64,000 bases of DNA, from contig CAMCWB010000010.1 of the NCBI GenBank assembly GCA_945882315.1, positions 18,096 through 82,095 on the forward strand. The letters are read 5' to 3'. Position numbers and translations under genes: made by a program. This document shows positions 62,395 to 64,000 of the stretch, one piece after another (position 1 is the first letter of the stretch; each line of letters opens with the position of its first letter). The notes beneath the pieces were generated by a model. The model saw nothing but the letters and a program-made list of their open reading frames with translations. It did not search any database and was not told the DNA's origin. The DNA comes from Bauldia litoralis. GTDB lineage: Bacteria > Pseudomonadota > Alphaproteobacteria > Rhizobiales > Kaistiaceae.

Positions 62395-62587
62395 GCCGCC
62401 GGTCCTCTCGGCCAACAGGGGGATAGGGAAATGATATCGCCGGCGACGGGATAAGCAGTATCGGCGCCAATAGGTCCGGCGATCATGGGACCGTTGGCAG
62501 GAGCAGCACGGTTGCGCTCCTCCTGCGCTGAACGGCGCTATCGCTTGGCGTGTGTCTGTCCGCTGTCGCGGTACCACGCTGCGGGCG

Positions 62588-62881
62588 CTAGATCGACTCT
62601 TTGAGATCCTTGGCGGCGCGGAAGGCGATCTTCTTGCTTGCCTTGATCTTGATGGCTTCGCCGGTTGCGGGATTGCGTCCCATGCGGGCCGCCCGCTTCT
62701 TGACCTGGATGACGCCGAGGCCAGGAATTCGGATGCGATAGCCCTTCTTCAGGTGCTTCGCCACGAGGCCGATCATGTCGTTGAGCAGCGCCTCGGACTG
62801 TTTCTTCGAAATTTCGTGCTGGTCGGCAAGGGCTGCTGCAATCTGCTTGAGCGAAAGCGTTGGTTGGGGCGCGGTGGCCAT
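62588..62881 (-). CDS. HU-family DNA-binding protein
   Basis: The 97-residue protein, with AAGGAG upstream, has the HU arm VKKRAARMGRNPATGEAIKI and the helix LSLKQIAAALADQHEISKKQ. It has a short N-terminal extension (ATAPQPT) relative to HU. HU proteins bend DNA and organise the nucleoid. The type is common in Hyphomicrobiales beside other HU/IHF copies; ihfA in this window is distinct. Confidence 0.9.
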   Translation of the reverse strand: MATAPQPTLSLKQIAAALADQHEISKKQSEALLNDMIGLVAKHLKKGYRIRIPGLGVIQVKKRAARMGRNPATGEAIKIKASKKIAFRAAKDLKESI

Positions 62882-63133
62882 TTAAGTCTCCTTGTTGAAG
62901 CAAAGGTAAGGTGGGCTGGTTAGCAGCGTATGCGCTTCGCGACAATCGGCGAGGCAGACCTCAAGGTCCGGGGCTGGTGCAACGAGATCAGTTTTCGGGC
63001 CTTCTTCAGGCCGGCGTCCCCTAGACACCACGGTTTGAGGCGGGGTCGCCAAATTGAGATTCTAATGTCGCGATGCGTATCGGCTATCCGCTGGAGAGCC
63101 TTCGCAAGTCTATGGCTAAGGTGTTGATTTTAT

Positions 63134-63209
63134 TGGCGCGCCCTACGGGAATCGAACCCGTGTTTCCGCCGTGAAAGGGCGGCGTCCTGGACCGCTAGAC
63201 GAAGGGCGC
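63134..63209 (-). tRNA. tRNA-Glu (anticodon TTC)
   Basis: The reverse strand folds with acceptor GCGCCCT/AGGGCGC, discriminator G and encoded CCA. The stem CCGCC/GGCGG closes loop CTTTCAC, with anticodon TTC. Confidence 0.95.
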
Positions 63210-63360
63210 GGCGCGGTCCTTATAGAGGGCTTCCGGGGCCTGTCACAAGAGGCGAAAGCGGCCTTTTGCGAACAGGAATAATGTCAGGCCCGGCCGGACG
63301 CCGTTAGCCCGGCCACGCCCCAGCTAACGACAAAAGCGTCTGACCTCCGCCTCGTGCGAA

Positions 63361-63780
63361 TCACCACTTGCCGGTATTGGGCATCGAGCTCCACGGCTCG
63401 GCCGGGGCAAGGGCGGCGCCTTTTTGCAGGATCTCGATCGAGATGTTGTCGGGCGAGCGGACGAAGGCCATGCGGCCGTCGCGCGGCGGCCGGTTGATCG
63501 TCACGCCGGCATCCATGAGCATCTTGCAGAAGGCGTAGATGTCGTCGACCTCATAGGCGAGGTGGCCGAAATTCCGTCCGCCGGAATACTCCTCCGGGTC
63601 CCAGTTATAGGTGAGTTCGATCGGCGTATCCTCCTGGCCGGCCGGTGCCAGGAAGATCAGCGTATAGCGGCCTTTGTCGTCCTCCCGTCGCCTGAGCTCC
63701 TTCAGGCCGAGGAGATCGCGATAGAAGCGGAGCGATTGCTCCAGGTCGGAAATCCGAACCATCGTGTGCAGATATCGCAT
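63361..63780 (-). CDS. gloA: lactoylglutathione lyase (glyoxalase I / VOC family)
   Basis: ATG 63780, with GGAGCAGGAG upstream, gives 139 residues. The VOC halves are [20 protein letters not shown] with MRYLHTMVR and [19 protein letters not shown], and the metal residues H, E fit glyoxalase I (H5, E69-like, H, E about 118). It turns the methylglyoxal-glutathione adduct into lactoylglutathione. The upstream frame to 63975 is not family-like. Confidence 0.9.
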   Translation of the reverse strand: MRYLHTMVRISDLEQSLRFYRDLLGLKELRRREDDKGRYTLIFLAPAGQEDTPIELTYNWDPEEYSGGRNFGHLAYEVDDIYAFCKMLMDAGVTINRPPRDGRMAFVRSPDNISIEILQKGAALAPAEPWSSMPNTGKW

Positions 63781-63955
63781 CGCTCCTGCTCCTCTATCGC
63801 GCCGCCATCGCGAGCGGAGAATAGGCTGCGGATGCGGGAAGGCAATGTCGGGCTTAGGACACCTGCAACGATAAGTGAATCGTGATCCTTGGGCGTGCGG
63901 CGAATCGACTCGGGCGGATTCCGGTGCGGCGCGAACGGATGTAAGTGCCGTCGGC

Positions 63956-64000
63956 ATGATCGACGGGGACGGCATCAGACTGCGCTGGGAAACGCTGGGC
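63956..64000 (+). CDS. start of an unknown gene, possibly ISAzo13-type transposase
   Basis: Fifteen codons from ATG 63956 to the window end read [15 protein letters not shown]. This resembles the N-terminus of ISAzo13-family transposases as I recall them (which begin with a similar I..RWE motif), but only 15 residues are available. No inverted repeat could be identified in the 175 bases upstream. Low confidence. Confidence 0.3.
   Translation, partial: MIDGDGIRLRWETLG

Overview
The window is a high-GC chromosomal segment from an alphaproteobacterium, most likely of the order Hyphomicrobiales (Rhizobiales). The evidence is gene order and content: era-recO-parC; DUF6163-ldtR-ldtP; glyA-nrdR-ribD-ribE-ribH-nusB-thiL; a DUF177 protein before plsX-fabH-ihfA-merR; ctaA/argC/speB/rpsI/rplM with a CoA-binding protein and metY; a CBP3-type cytochrome bc1 chaperone; LpsL-type epimerase and class I PhaC. 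Genus and species cannot be read from the sequence. Most of the window is ordinary core metabolism and information processing, with short accessory inserts.

Layout. 0-10.5 kb: end of era, a damaged RelE/HigA-type toxin-antitoxin pair, recO, parC, a Kef-type antiporter, then a reverse-strand block (DUF2189, bpt, RDD protein, ilvA, hemB). 10.6-13.3 kb: DUF6163 protein, MarR-type LdtR and an L,D-transpeptidase, a cell-wall/osmotic-stress group. 13.4-19 kb: glyA, nrdR, riboflavin genes, nusB, thiL. 19-27.6 kb: MFS carrier, K+-independent H+-pyrophosphatase, BamE lipoprotein, bc1 chaperone, DUF177, plsX, fabH, ihfA, merR. 27.6-30.8 kb: an accessory stretch around tRNA-Pro(GGG), with an unknown secreted protein, a BrnA-like antitoxin and a 24-residue membrane peptide coupled to a membrane protein. 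30.8-34.2 kb: GMC oxidoreductase, ABM-like protein and FMN 2-hydroxy-acid oxidase.

34.2-41.1 kb is an exopolysaccharide locus: polymerase/ligase, WcaJ-type priming transferase, GT4 glycosyltransferase, Wza-type export lipoprotein and Wzc-like co-polymerase. Three of the five genes look damaged or degenerate: the polymerase has a one-base frameshift, the glycosyltransferase has lost its C-terminal donor-binding region, and the Wzc-like protein has no P-loop. No flippase is visible. 41-49 kb: ctaA, argC, speB, rpsI, rplM, metY and an MltB-type transglycosylase. 49-58 kb: DUF3885 gene with an amber stop, phaC, a proline-rich lipoprotein, an AlaC-type aminotransferase, hom, glpX and recJ. 58-64 kb: lpsL, DUF808 protein, an orphan Bug/TctC binding protein, an unknown secreted protein, Nudix hydrolase, HU-family protein, tRNA-Glu(TTC), gloA and the first 15 codons of what may be a transposase.

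I found no CRISPR array, rRNA operon or complete insertion sequence. I did not find a convincing new multi-gene system. The items most worth following up are the toxin-antitoxin fusion frame, the degenerating polysaccharide locus with its P-loop-less Wzc-like protein, the tRNA-Pro accessory stretch and the conserved-looking membrane micropeptide. Several lesions are single-base changes, so sequencing or assembly error must be excluded first.
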